Below are positions 16,525 to 24,415 of a stretch of DNA of 29,580 nucleotides, one piece after another. The notes under the pieces are model-generated. The model was not told the origin of the DNA and made no database searches. It saw nothing but the letters and a program-made list of their open reading frames with translations. Numbering within the stretch: position 1 is the first letter of the stretch; each line of letters begins with the position of its first letter. Origin of the DNA: an uncultured Anaerovibrio sp. (lineage in GTDB: Bacteria > Bacillota > Negativicutes > Selenomonadales > Selenomonadaceae); NCBI GenBank assembly GCA_934196075.1, contig CAKPVW010000022.1, positions 1 through 29,580 of the forward strand. Direction: 5' to 3'. Made by a program: the position numbers and the translations under genes.

Positions 16525-16553
16525 TGGACATCTTTGAAAATCACATATCTACA

Positions 16554-16605
16554 AAAAAGGCTGACAGTACCATAAGCAATCATGCACGGTATTGTCAGTC
16601 TTTTT
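16554..16605. terminator. Bidirectional terminator between tpsA and sufU
   Basis: An 18 bp stem, AAAAAGGCTGACAGTACC paired with GGTATTGTCAGTCTTTTT (two G-U pairs), has T tracts on both strands. It ends the leftward suf operon, whose last stop is at 16654, and rightward transcripts. The stretch 16347-16653 otherwise holds only the small-RNA locus. Confidence 0.85.
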
Positions 16606-16653
16606 AAGTTTTGATGTTTTGTTTTATCTAGGTAACAGCTTTTTTATATACAA

Positions 16654-17088
16654 TTATTTAGCTTTCAATGTTTCCAGCAATGTCCGCCAAGAGAGAACGG
16701 CGCATTTGACTCTGGCTGGCATATGAGAAATATTTTTCAAAGCCATGGCCTCATCCAGCTCCTCCAGCTCATCATCCTCGGTGATTTCGCCCTTAATCAT
16801 CTTTAGGAACAAATCTGCCAGATGCTGAGCCTTTTCCACTGACTCCCCTTTAATCAGGTCAATCATAATAGAAGTGGAAGCCTGAGAGATGGCACAGCCA
16901 ACCCCGGTAAAGGAGGCATCCTTGATTTTACCCTCCTCCACCTGCAGCTCCAAGGTTATTTCATCACCACAACTGGGATTCCGCCCCTTTTGTACCACCG
17001 TAGGCAGCTTTAGATGATGCTTGTTCTCCGTGGAACGGCTATGCTCTGCGATTAGCTCTGTATAAATACTATCCAACTCATTCAGCAT
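16654..17088 (-). CDS. sufU: SufU, zinc-dependent sulfurtransferase for Fe-S assembly
   Basis: SufU takes persulfide sulfur from SufS and feeds it to the SufBCD scaffold in the cytosol. The 144-residue protein has the three conserved cysteines at Cys40 (NPSCGDE, with Asp42 as the further zinc ligand), Cys65 (GVGCAIS) and Cys129 (RVKCAVLSW). ASFTGVGCAISQASTS is the IscU-like core. The insert of Firmicutes SufU compared with IscU is present (EDDELEELDEAM region). Its start overlaps the sufS 3' end by 11 bases, indicating translational coupling, and it is the last gene of sufCBDSU. Confidence 0.95.
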   Translation of the reverse strand: MLNELDSIYTELIAEHSRSTENKHHLKLPTVVQKGRNPSCGDEITLELQVEEGKIKDASFTGVGCAISQASTSIMIDLIKGESVEKAQHLADLFLKMIKGEITEDDELEELDEAMALKNISHMPARVKCAVLSWRTLLETLKAK

Positions 17089-18313
17089 AACCCAGCACCC
17101 CCCTTACCTTGGACAAAGCCTCCAGCCAACGGTCTACATCCTCTCTGGTGTTGTAGAAATAGAAGCTGGCTCGGCAGGTGGCATTCTGTCCCAGATATTG
17201 CATCAAAGGCTGGGCACAGTGATGGCCTGCCCGAATGGCCACCCCCTGAGCATCCAAAATGGTAGCCACATCATGGGGATGTACATCCTTCACATTAAAG
17301 GTAATAATGCCGGTCTTGTTATCCAAGGTGGAATCACAGCCATAAAGCTCAATATAAGGCATGGCCTTTAGCTTGGGCAGGGCATAATTTACCAAATCCT
17401 TTTCCACCTGCTCAATATAATCAAAGCCTACCTGCTCCAAATATTCAATGGCAGCGGTAAGGCCGGCAGCACCGCCTACATTCTGGGTACCGGCTTCAAA
17501 TTTGGCTGGCAAAGGAGCAAATTCTGTCTGCTGTTCCTCTACATAGTCAATCATATCCCCACCCATGAGGAAAGGAGGCATATCATTCAGCAGTCTTTCC
17601 TTGCCGTAGAGAACACCAATCCCCATAGGAGAAAGCATTTTGTGACCGGAAAAAACAAAGAAGTCTGCATCCAAGGCCTGGACATCCACAGCCATATGGG
17701 GCACTGACTGAGAGCCATCCACTACCATGATTGCCCCTACCTTGTGGGCTCTCGCCGCAATTTCCGCCACTGGATTTACCAGTCCCAGCACATTGGAAAC
17801 CTGAGCCACAGCTACGATTTTGGTTTTCTCTGTAATCTTGCTGGCAATATCTTCATGGGACAGATTCCCATCCATTTCCAAATAAATGTATTTCAGCACC
17901 GCTCCCTTGAGGTGGCAAATCTGCTGCCAAGGCACCAGATTGCTGTGGTGCTCAGAAATGGCAATTACCACCTCGTCCCCAGCCTGAATATGGCTCATAC
18001 CATAGCTATAGGCAATGAGATTGAGAGATTCGGTAGCATTTTTTGTAAAAATAATCTCATGGCTATGCTGGGCATTGATAAATTTCTGCACCTTGGCCCT
18101 GGCATTTTCATAAATATCCGTGGCCTGCACACTAAGCTCATAGGCTCCTCTATGGGGATTGGCATTACAGCCACCATAATAGCTGCACATGGCCTGAATT
18201 ACCTTTTCCGGCTTCTGGGTAGTAGCACCGTTGTCCAGATAAACTATCTGCTTGTCATGCATCTTCCTCTGCAGCAGGGGAAAATCCTTTTTGTAATTCT
18301 TAACCTCACTCAT
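17078..18313 (-). CDS. sufS: Cysteine desulfurase SufS
   Basis: A PLP enzyme that removes sulfur from cysteine to give alanine and an enzyme persulfide, the sulfur source for the suf machinery. The 411-residue product is family length. The PLP lysine is Lys225 in FSGHKMLSPMGIGVLYG, and the persulfide cysteine is Cys366 in RAGHHCAQPLM, both group II (SufS/CsdA) features. YLDNGATTQKP near the N-terminus and HHSNLVPWQ are further signatures. Its start overlaps sufD by 8 bases and it is followed by sufU, its sulfur acceptor. Confidence 0.96.
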   Translation of the reverse strand: MSEVKNYKKDFPLLQRKMHDKQIVYLDNGATTQKPEKVIQAMCSYYGGCNANPHRGAYELSVQATDIYENARAKVQKFINAQHSHEIIFTKNATESLNLIAYSYGMSHIQAGDEVVIAISEHHSNLVPWQQICHLKGAVLKYIYLEMDGNLSHEDIASKITEKTKIVAVAQVSNVLGLVNPVAEIAARAHKVGAIMVVDGSQSVPHMAVDVQALDADFFVFSGHKMLSPMGIGVLYGKERLLNDMPPFLMGGDMIDYVEEQQTEFAPLPAKFEAGTQNVGGAAGLTAAIEYLEQVGFDYIEQVEKDLVNYALPKLKAMPYIELYGCDSTLDNKTGIITFNVKDVHPHDVATILDAQGVAIRAGHHCAQPLMQYLGQNATCRASFYFYNTREDVDRWLEALSKVRGVLGYAE

Positions 18314-19142
18314 CAGCCAATCCCTCCTTTATGTATTCATCCAGCTCCTGATACAAGTCCTTATCCTCAATTCTATCCAGCACAGGATTAAAGGCAGCCT
18401 CCACCACCAAACGGCGGGCTTCCTGCATATCCAAGCCTCGGCTCATAAGATAAAACAGCTTGTTTTCATCAATCTTGCCAATGGAAACCGCATGATGGCC
18501 CTCTACTGCATCCTCAGCCGACAACATCAGAGGCACACTGCGATTCCGCACTTTGGAGGACAGTACCACCACTTCCTCCTTTTCATATCCCTTGGAGCCT
18601 TTGGAACCATGACGAAAATCCAAGGTACCACGGAAAATTTTGTTGGCCTCGCCCAGCAAAGCACCATAAACATGGAGATTGGCCTCTGTATTTTTTCCCT
18701 GCTGAACCAGCACATAATTCATATCCAGCTGGCTGGCACCATGACCAAAATACAGCACATATACATTGGCCTTGGACTCATTGCCTGCCAGATTAACCTC
18801 CATTTGGGCTATGGATTTGGCACTGCCAGCCTCTACAGCCACAGCCTCCAGCTCTGCTGTATCAGCCAGCTCCACCTGAACCCTGCTGGCGCCCTGAGCA
18901 TCTACAGGCAGCAGCTGTACCGTGGTCAGCTTCAAAAAGCCACCCTTTTCCACCTTTACCTGCACCTGTCCCTCACCAGCCTGACGATAAACCACTGTCA
19001 GCTGACGGCTTTCTCCAGCTGGCACCACCAGCTCCTGCCGGCCATTATCTATAGCCAAAACAGCCTCATCTGCTTTGGCCTCATTCACTCCCAACCAGCG
19101 CCAGGTACGCATTGGGATTTCGCTATAAATCTTTTCTGCCAT
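18306..19142 (-). CDS. sufD: SufD, Fe-S scaffold subunit (short form)
   Basis: Partner of SufB in the SufBCD scaffold complex. The C-terminal half carries the family signature: VRNRSVPLMLSAEDAVEGHH followed by KIDENKLFYLMSRGLD. At 278 residues it is much shorter than the roughly 420-440 of typical SufD; the N-terminal helical domain is reduced to about 40 residues (MAEKIYSEIPMRTWRWLGVN) while the beta-helix core and C-terminal helices remain. The short form starts cleanly after GGTAAAAA, 18 bases past sufB, so I read it as a natural short variant rather than a truncation. Confidence 0.9.
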   Translation of the reverse strand: MAEKIYSEIPMRTWRWLGVNEAKADEAVLAIDNGRQELVVPAGESRQLTVVYRQAGEGQVQVKVEKGGFLKLTTVQLLPVDAQGASRVQVELADTAELEAVAVEAGSAKSIAQMEVNLAGNESKANVYVLYFGHGASQLDMNYVLVQQGKNTEANLHVYGALLGEANKIFRGTLDFRHGSKGSKGYEKEEVVVLSSKVRNRSVPLMLSAEDAVEGHHAVSIGKIDENKLFYLMSRGLDMQEARRLVVEAAFNPVLDRIEDKDLYQELDEYIKEGLADE

Positions 19143-19160
19143 TTTTTACCTCACGCTTTC

Positions 19161-20570
19161 TCAACCCATTGTGCCTTCCAGCTCAATGTTAATCAGATTA
19201 TTCATTTCCACCGCATATTCCAAAGGCAGCTCCTTAGCAATAGGCTCCACAAAGCCACGCACAATCATGGCTCTAGCCTCCTCCTCGCTAATGCCCCGGC
19301 ACATAAGGTAGAATACGGCTTCCTCGCTGATACGGCCAATGGTTGCCTCATGGCCGATATCCGCCTCATCCCCCTGAATATCCATAACTGGCAGGGTATC
19401 AGACCGGGATAAATCATCCAGCATCAGGGATTCGCAGTTAACGGAGCATTTGGCATGATGGGCATTAGGGGTAACCTTAACCGCACTTCTATAGGTAGCC
19501 TTGCCTCCCGCCTTGGAAATAGTACGGGTGCTGATATTGGCAGAGGTATGAGGTGCTGCGTGAATCACGCTGGCACCAGTGTCCAGATTCTGCCCCTTGG
19601 AAGCAAAGGTAACACCAGTAAATTCACAGCGGGCATTTTCCCCGTGGAGAATACTGCAAGGATAAAGCATGGACACATGTGAACCAAAGGAACCAGACAC
19701 CCATTCAATAATGCCATCCTTTTCCACCAAGGCCCGCTTGGTATTCAGGTTCATCATATTCCTAGACCAATTTTCAATGGTGGAATAACGCAGTCTAGCC
19801 CCCTCCCCCACATACAGCTCTACACAGCCAGCATGAAGATTGGTTACATTATATTTTGGTGCACTGCAGCCCTCAATAAAATGCAGGCTGGCATTTTTTT
19901 CCAGAATGATCAGGGTATGCTCAAACTGACCAGCCCCCGCCGCATTCAGGCGGAAATAGGACTGTAAAGGAATGTCCACATGAACTCCCTCTGGCACATA
20001 AACAAAGGAGCCGCCAGACCATACAGCTCCGTGAAGGGCAGCAAATTTGTGATCCTTGGGAGGAACCAGCTTCATAAAATGTTCCTTCACCAGTTCTTCA
20101 TGCTCCCGCAGAGCGGTTTCCATATCGGTATACACTACCCCCTGCTTGGTAAGATTTTCCTGAATACTGTGATATACCACCTCAGAATCATATTGGGCAC
20201 CCACACCTGCCAGGGAAGTTTGCTCCGCCTCTGGAATACCCAAACGGTCAAAGGTGGATTTGATATCCTCCGGCACATCCTCCCATTTGCCAGCCATCTT
20301 GGTATTAGGCTGTACATAGGTAACAATCTCATCCATATTCAGCTCAGACAAATCCGGCCCCCAGGTAGGCAGGCCCATATGGTTATATACCTCCAAAGCC
20401 TGCAAGCGCCGTTCCAGCATCCACTGGGGATCATGCTTCCGGACAGATATATCCCGCACTACATCTTCAGTAAGTCCTTTCTGGGATTTATAGGCAGAAT
20501 TATCCTCATTGCGAATATCATAGAGGGTACGCTCTATATCATCAACAAAGGTTTTATTTTTGTTTTCCAT
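19161..20570 (-). CDS. sufB: SufB, Fe-S cluster scaffold protein
   Basis: Core scaffold of the SufBC2D complex on which clusters are built. The 469-residue protein starts at MENKNKTFVDD, 10 bases past sufC; a longer in-frame reading overlaps the sufC end and lacks a ribosome binding site. Family marks include GVHVDIPLQSYFRLN, CSAPKYNVTNLHAGCVE, RYSTIENWSRNM, the conserved cysteine in VNCESLMLDDLSRSDTLP, and IGHEATIGRISEEAVFYL at the cluster-building interface with SufD. The length is typical. SufB and SufD have paralogous C-termini, and both show the FYL.(C/S)RG motif here. Confidence 0.96.
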   Translation of the reverse strand: MENKNKTFVDDIERTLYDIRNEDNSAYKSQKGLTEDVVRDISVRKHDPQWMLERRLQALEVYNHMGLPTWGPDLSELNMDEIVTYVQPNTKMAGKWEDVPEDIKSTFDRLGIPEAEQTSLAGVGAQYDSEVVYHSIQENLTKQGVVYTDMETALREHEELVKEHFMKLVPPKDHKFAALHGAVWSGGSFVYVPEGVHVDIPLQSYFRLNAAGAGQFEHTLIILEKNASLHFIEGCSAPKYNVTNLHAGCVELYVGEGARLRYSTIENWSRNMMNLNTKRALVEKDGIIEWVSGSFGSHVSMLYPCSILHGENARCEFTGVTFASKGQNLDTGASVIHAAPHTSANISTRTISKAGGKATYRSAVKVTPNAHHAKCSVNCESLMLDDLSRSDTLPVMDIQGDEADIGHEATIGRISEEAVFYLMCRGISEEEARAMIVRGFVEPIAKELPLEYAVEMNNLINIELEGTMG

Positions 20571-20580
20571 AATTCCTACC

Positions 20581-21360
20581 TCAATTCTCTCCGGCTTCCT
20601 CAGCCAGTTCCCGACGGATAAAGCCAAAGCCCTCCTTGTCAATCTTCTGAATCAGCTCAGGGCCGCCTTCTTCTACAATCTTGCCATTCAGCAGCACATG
20701 AACCTTGTCCACAGAAAGCTGCTCCAAAATACGGGTATTGTGGGTAATAATCAAGCAGGCATTGTTTTCATTGTGGAATTTCCGCACACCGCTGGACACA
20801 ATCTGCACCGCATCCACATCCAAACCAGAATCAGTTTCATCCAGCAAGGCCAGTTTAGGATTCAACAGCAAAAGCTGCAAAATCTCATTCCGCTTCTTCT
20901 CGCCACCGGAAAAGCCTACATTCATATAACGCTGCGCATAGGCTGGATCAATCTGCAGCTCCTCCATGGCAGCCTTCAGCTCCTTGCGGAACTTCATAAT
21001 CTTCACAGGGGCACCACTCACAGCCTGCTTGGAAGCTCTCAGCATATTCTCCACGGTAATACCGGGAATCTCCTCTGGATTCTGAAAGGAAAGGAAAATC
21101 CCCTTGCGACACCGCTCAAAGGTTTTCAGCTCCTGCAAATCCTCTCCCTCAAACTTCATTTCACCCTCTGCCACCTGATACTTGGGATGTCCCATAATCA
21201 CATTCATCAAGGTAGATTTGCCGGAGCCATTAGGCCCCAAAATAACATGAATCTCACCAGGGGCAATCTCCAAATCCAACCCCTGCAAAATCTCACCTTT
21301 ATCCTCTCTGCCTGCTACACCAGCATGCAGGTTCTTAATTTCCAAAAGCTTGTTGCTCAT
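20581..21360 (-). CDS. sufC: SufC, ABC-type ATPase of the Fe-S assembly complex
   Basis: A cytosolic ATPase that drives conformational change in SufBD. The 259-residue product has Walker A GPNGSGKST, the Q-loop in SFQNPEEIPG, signature FSGGEKKRNEI, Walker B LALLDETDSGLD and the switch histidine in LIITHNTRI. ETDSGLD in place of the usual DEPTSALD is the SufC hallmark. The start is taken at the third of three close ATGs (MSNKLLE), 8 bases after GGAG. It is the first gene of sufCBDSU with a promoter at 21420-21449. Confidence 0.96.
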   Translation of the reverse strand: MSNKLLEIKNLHAGVAGREDKGEILQGLDLEIAPGEIHVILGPNGSGKSTLMNVIMGHPKYQVAEGEMKFEGEDLQELKTFERCRKGIFLSFQNPEEIPGITVENMLRASKQAVSGAPVKIMKFRKELKAAMEELQIDPAYAQRYMNVGFSGGEKKRNEILQLLLLNPKLALLDETDSGLDVDAVQIVSSGVRKFHNENNACLIITHNTRILEQLSVDKVHVLLNGKIVEEGGPELIQKIDKEGFGFIRRELAEEAGEN

Positions 21361-21419
21361 CATACACACTCCTATATCTATCTAAATCCTGATTATTTTA
21401 CTCGGAATTAACTATACCT

Positions 21420-21449
21420 ATTATAAGAGTATGCAATACCAAAAGTCAA
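21420..21449 (-). promoter_or_regulatory. Promoter of the suf operon
   Basis: Minus-strand TTGACT (21444-21449) and TATAAT (21420-21425) with an 18 bp spacer, about 60 bases upstream of sufC. Just downstream an imperfect dyad (TTCCGA ... TCAGGA, about 21386-21407) could be a repressor site of Rrf2 type, but the match is weak. Confidence 0.75.
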
Positions 21450-21489
21450 TAATTCTGACCGAAAATAACGGAATTAATTTTTCCCAAAT

Positions 21490-21524
21490 AAAAAAGCCCT
21501 TGCGTTTTTCCCCGCAAAGGCTTT
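21490..21524 (-). terminator. Terminator of the DUF3793-flavodoxin operon
   Basis: On the minus strand AAAGCCTTTGCG ... CGCAAGGGCTTTTTT forms an 11-12 bp stem with one mismatch and a T tract. It lies about 110 bases after the flavodoxin stop. A short hairpin repeat (21560-21622) sits between. Confidence 0.8.
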
Positions 21525-21559
21525 AAATTGCGTATAAATTCGGGGCGCCAGCCACGAAT

Positions 21560-21622
21560 TGTCTCATGAGAGCTTCGTACCGTTAGGCGAGAGCGTGCCT
21601 GAAATGGTATAGCCATGTCTCC
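21560..21622 (+). repeat. Short hairpin repeat, divergent copy
   Basis: GCGAGAGCGTGCCTGAAATG, then GTATAGCCATGTCTC, resembles the segment at 24493-24527 (GCGCGAGCGTGCCGGGAAGG, then GTATTTGCCATGCCTC). AGGC/GCCT and GAGAGC-type pairing give a hairpin. It sits between the flavodoxin stop and its terminator. Confidence 0.45.
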
Positions 21623-21633
21623 AAAATGCAAAT

Positions 21634-22065
21634 TTAAGAATTTACCTTCACAAACCCAGCAGCATACTCCCTGCACTGCTGCAATCCATCCTCATCAGGT
21701 ACATCATTAATAATGACTCCGTCCTCATAAACCTTGGCGCCATTATCACTGCACCGCTTCTTCCAATCCTCCATCCATTCGCCGCTGCCCCAGCCATAGG
21801 AACCAAAAAGCCCCACAGGCACACCATTCAGCTTGGCCTCCAATTCAGCAAACATTGGCTCAAACTCGGATTCCTCCAGCACCTCATTGCCCATAGCAGG
21901 ACAACCAAATAGCACTCCATCAAAATCCGCCAGCTTATCTCCATTAAACTCAGATACAGACAGCAAATCCACGGCTGCCCCAGCCTCCTTGGCCCCCTCA
22001 GCCATAGCATTGGCCATAGCCTCAGTATTGCCTGTACCACTCCAAAAAACAATTGCCAACTTCAT
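21634..22065 (-). CDS. Flavodoxin (short chain)
   Basis: An FMN-binding electron carrier, commonly substituting for ferredoxin when iron is scarce. The 143-residue product shows the phosphate-binding loop WSGTGNTEAMA (residues 8-18), FGCPAMGNE in the second flavin loop and LFGSYGWGSGEWMEDW in the third, all standard for short-chain flavodoxins. GGAG precedes the ATG. It is the second gene after the DUF3793 gene (21-base gap), under two Fur-like boxes, so iron-responsive expression is likely. Which reaction it serves cannot be read here. Confidence 0.94.
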   Translation of the reverse strand: MKLAIVFWSGTGNTEAMANAMAEGAKEAGAAVDLLSVSEFNGDKLADFDGVLFGCPAMGNEVLEESEFEPMFAELEAKLNGVPVGLFGSYGWGSGEWMEDWKKRCSDNGAKVYEDGVIINDVPDEDGLQQCREYAAGFVKVNS

Positions 22066-22086
22066 AAAAAATACGCTCCTTTACTT

Positions 22087-22656
22087 CTATGCCGCAGTCT
22101 GTATCATCGCCTGCAAACTAACACCATTTTCCAATCCCTGACAGGCCTGCCGAATACAATTGTCATAGCACTGAAACAATCGTCTTACGGCCTTTTCATT
22201 GTCATAAACCTTCCAAAAACCGCAATGGCGGAACTTTTGCCCTTTATGTTTAATGAAACCTGCCACATCCCCAGGAGGATAGCCCAAAAACAAACCTATT
22301 TCATGGGGAAATTCCTCCTTGGCCTGCATCCGCTGATGAAGAAACGCCAACAACTCCTCCAGCGATGCCTGCTGTGGATAATTACAGCTAGCCAGAATCT
22401 TCTGCGCCAAAGGTCTTTTCAAAAGGCGGGCCAATACGGTAGGTCGATAAATCAACAGCAGGACATGCTCCTTTTGCTGCCGCAGCTCCATTACCTTCAG
22501 GCCCTTACAGGCAAAGCACTGCGCATAGCCTTGCAGGAACTCCCCCAGTTCCTTCATGCTTTTTCCTGGCAGGGCCACCATGCTGGCTGCCTTGAGACCT
22601 GCCAGAGTTGGGGCACAATGCTGCGCCAGCAAAAAGTCTAATTTTTTCTTGCCCAT
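22087..22656 (-). CDS. DUF3793 family protein, putative iron-starvation protein
   Basis: The 189-residue product looks like the DUF3793 family of anaerobic Firmicutes: the N-terminus holds HCAPTLAGLKAASMVAL, the middle RQQKEHVLLLIYRP, and the end EIGLFLGYPPGDVAGFI, HKGQKFRHCGFWKVYDN. Its biochemical role is unknown. It has no signal peptide or membrane span. It starts 7 bases after AAAGGAGG, and the Fur-like boxes at 22676 and 22715 flank its promoter. The pairing with flavodoxin suggests a role under iron limitation (inference). The family name is from memory of these motifs. Confidence 0.75.
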   Translation of the reverse strand: MGKKKLDFLLAQHCAPTLAGLKAASMVALPGKSMKELGEFLQGYAQCFACKGLKVMELRQQKEHVLLLIYRPTVLARLLKRPLAQKILASCNYPQQASLEELLAFLHQRMQAKEEFPHEIGLFLGYPPGDVAGFIKHKGQKFRHCGFWKVYDNEKAVRRLFQCYDNCIRQACQGLENGVSLQAMIQTAA

Positions 22657-22675
22657 AAGCTCCCTCCTTTGTAAT

Positions 22676-22730
22676 TGAGATTCATTATCAACTCTATATA
22701 TAATATACTACAGTTGAGAATTATTTTCAA
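22676..22730 (-). promoter_or_regulatory. Fur-regulated promoter of the DUF3793-flavodoxin operon
   Basis: Minus-strand TTGAAA (22725-22730) and TATATT (22702-22707) have a 17 bp spacer. TGAGAATTATTTTCA (22715-22729) overlaps the -35 box and TGAGATTCATTATCA (22676-22690) lies between the start site and the ribosome site; both match the 7-1-7 Fur box TGATAAT-N-ATTATCA at 12-13 of 15 positions. Bound Fur would block both initiation and early elongation. Confidence 0.75.
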
Positions 22731-22840
22731 CTACTTTTTGAGAACTTTTATCATTAGACTTATTCTGACCTAGCACCACACTCATCACCTATGACGTTAA
22801 CAGCATTACTTACCTCGCTATGCAAAAGCTATTAGCGTTT

Positions 22841-23923
22841 TTATTGAGCTTTAATGGCCCAGCGCAACTTGGTGGAATGGGCTCTGGAATTGCGGAAACA
22901 CTCCTCCCGACTAGGCTTGATTACCTCCTTGGCGATATCACTATAGATACCAGCCCGCTGAAAAGCCTGAAAAGCTTTTTTTACAATCCTGTCCTCCCCG
23001 GAATGGAAGGTAAGAATAGCCGCCCGGCCTCCTGACCGGAGAGCATCTGGCAATTTTTCCATAAATTCGTAAAGCACCTCATATTCATGGTTCACATCTA
23101 TGCGCAAGGCCTGAAAAACTCTGGCACTGCTTTTCTTGAGCAGCATCTTTCTGTCCTCCTCAGGTGGCAGCTTAACCTTGGCCAAGGCCTCCGCAATCTG
23201 CTCATGTAGAGCTGTCGTAGTCTCAATGGGCTTTTTCTTTTTGTGCAGAGTATTGTATATCTGTTTGGCAATTTCCTCCGCATAAGGCTCGTCAGCATTT
23301 TCTACCAGCATACCAACCAAAGCTTCCTTGTCCAGCTCCTTGAGGCGCTGAGAGGCCGGAATCCCTGCCTGAGAATTTAACCGCAAATCCAAAGGTCCCT
23401 CTGCCTTGTAGGAAAAGCCCCTTTCCGGATTGTCAATCTGCATGGAAGACACCCCTAAATCTGCCAAAATAAAATCAAAGCCTCCTACCTCATTAGCCAG
23501 CTTGTCTATTTCCGCAAAATTCATCAACTTTGGAGTCCAAATATCCTCCCCATAACCGGCCGCTCTAAGTCTAGCCTCAGTCTTGGCTTCCTCAATGGCA
23601 TCCACATCCCCGCTATAAAGATGGCCCTGTCCTTGTAATTTATCCAGCATGGCTCTAGTGTGACCGCCATAGCCCAAAGTTCCATCAAAGCCCTGCTCTC
23701 CCGGCTGGATCTGCAGTACCTCCAGAATCTCCTCCACCATAATAGGTATATGCATCCCTGCCGGCGTATTCCCCTTGGCTATAACATGGGACACAGCCTC
23801 TCCGTATTTCTCCGGATTCAGCTCCTTGTATTTCTCACTAAATTTTCGAGGATATTTCCCCTTATACCGCACCCGTCTCTTATGTACCTGCGGCTCCTGT
23901 TCTTTTACACTTTGCTCTGTCAT
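22841..23923 (-). CDS. RsmH/MraW-type 16S rRNA methyltransferase
   Basis: A SAM-dependent N4-methyltransferase of the RsmH family, acting on C1402 of 16S rRNA in the canonical case. The 360-residue product has the family blocks: HIPIMVEEILEVL, the SAM loop FDGTLGYGGHTRAML, the catalytic strand ADLGVSSMQIDNPERGFSY, EGPLDLRLN, ARVFQALRIDVNHE, ILTFHSGEDRIVKKAF and SKLRW-like STKLRWAIK at the end. Compared with canonical RsmH (about 310 residues) there is a basic 55-residue N-terminal extension (YKGKYPRKFSEKYKELNPEK) and SGEDR for the usual SLEDR. It lies outside any dcw/mra cluster. It could be a second RsmH-like enzyme rather than the housekeeping one, so no symbol is given. Confidence 0.9.
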   Translation of the reverse strand: MTEQSVKEQEPQVHKRRVRYKGKYPRKFSEKYKELNPEKYGEAVSHVIAKGNTPAGMHIPIMVEEILEVLQIQPGEQGFDGTLGYGGHTRAMLDKLQGQGHLYSGDVDAIEEAKTEARLRAAGYGEDIWTPKLMNFAEIDKLANEVGGFDFILADLGVSSMQIDNPERGFSYKAEGPLDLRLNSQAGIPASQRLKELDKEALVGMLVENADEPYAEEIAKQIYNTLHKKKKPIETTTALHEQIAEALAKVKLPPEEDRKMLLKKSSARVFQALRIDVNHEYEVLYEFMEKLPDALRSGGRAAILTFHSGEDRIVKKAFQAFQRAGIYSDIAKEVIKPSREECFRNSRAHSTKLRWAIKAQ

Positions 23924-24021
23924 ACTTCTCCCCCTATCTTATCAATACCACAACACTCCGCTATATGCTCTTTACTGTAGTGTACATCTATTTCAACGCA
24001 GCGTCCACTAAATACTCCTGC

Positions 24022-24415
24022 AATTCTGATTTACAGATTTATACATCCCAGTTTTCCGAAATACAGCCTGCGGTCATAACGACTTTTGCTCTGTCGGCTA
24101 AATGACCCTGCCTGATAGTTTATCCTTACGCAGAGATACCGCTTGTCGCTGAGCCAATTCACAGAAGCCGGAATGATAGAAAGTGCCACCGGGCTCACTT
24201 TTGCTTCGCAAAAGCAAGAAGCCTCCTGCCGCAAAAGTGTCATGCCCCTCCGGCTGTTGACGAATCATTCTGCCTTATCTATGTCACCATATATCGAAGA
24301 AAGACAATCATTACAAACTGTGCCAAGGCGGGAAATCACTGTGAATACACTAGCTGAGAGGCATGGCATGTACCCTTCTACGGCATATTAATGCGCCTCG
24401 CTTCTTAACGAATTA
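24022..24415 (-). repeat. Dispersed repeat copy C with outer arm
   Basis: Inverted relative to copies A and B. Bases 24022-24266 are the core, with the CTTTTGCTTCGCAAAAG palindrome; 24267-24415 match bases 1-148 inverted. The embedded minus-strand frame starts at ATG 24243 and encodes the same roughly 60 residues as copies B and D. The stretch 24022-24665 contains only this repeat, the hairpin repeat that follows, and the terminator of tRNA-Arg. Confidence 0.85.

Noticed and set aside
24031..24415. Genomic-island attachment site beside tRNA-Arg
   Set aside because: Repeat copy C is 250 bases from the tRNA, does not duplicate any tRNA 3' end, and no integrase gene is in the window.
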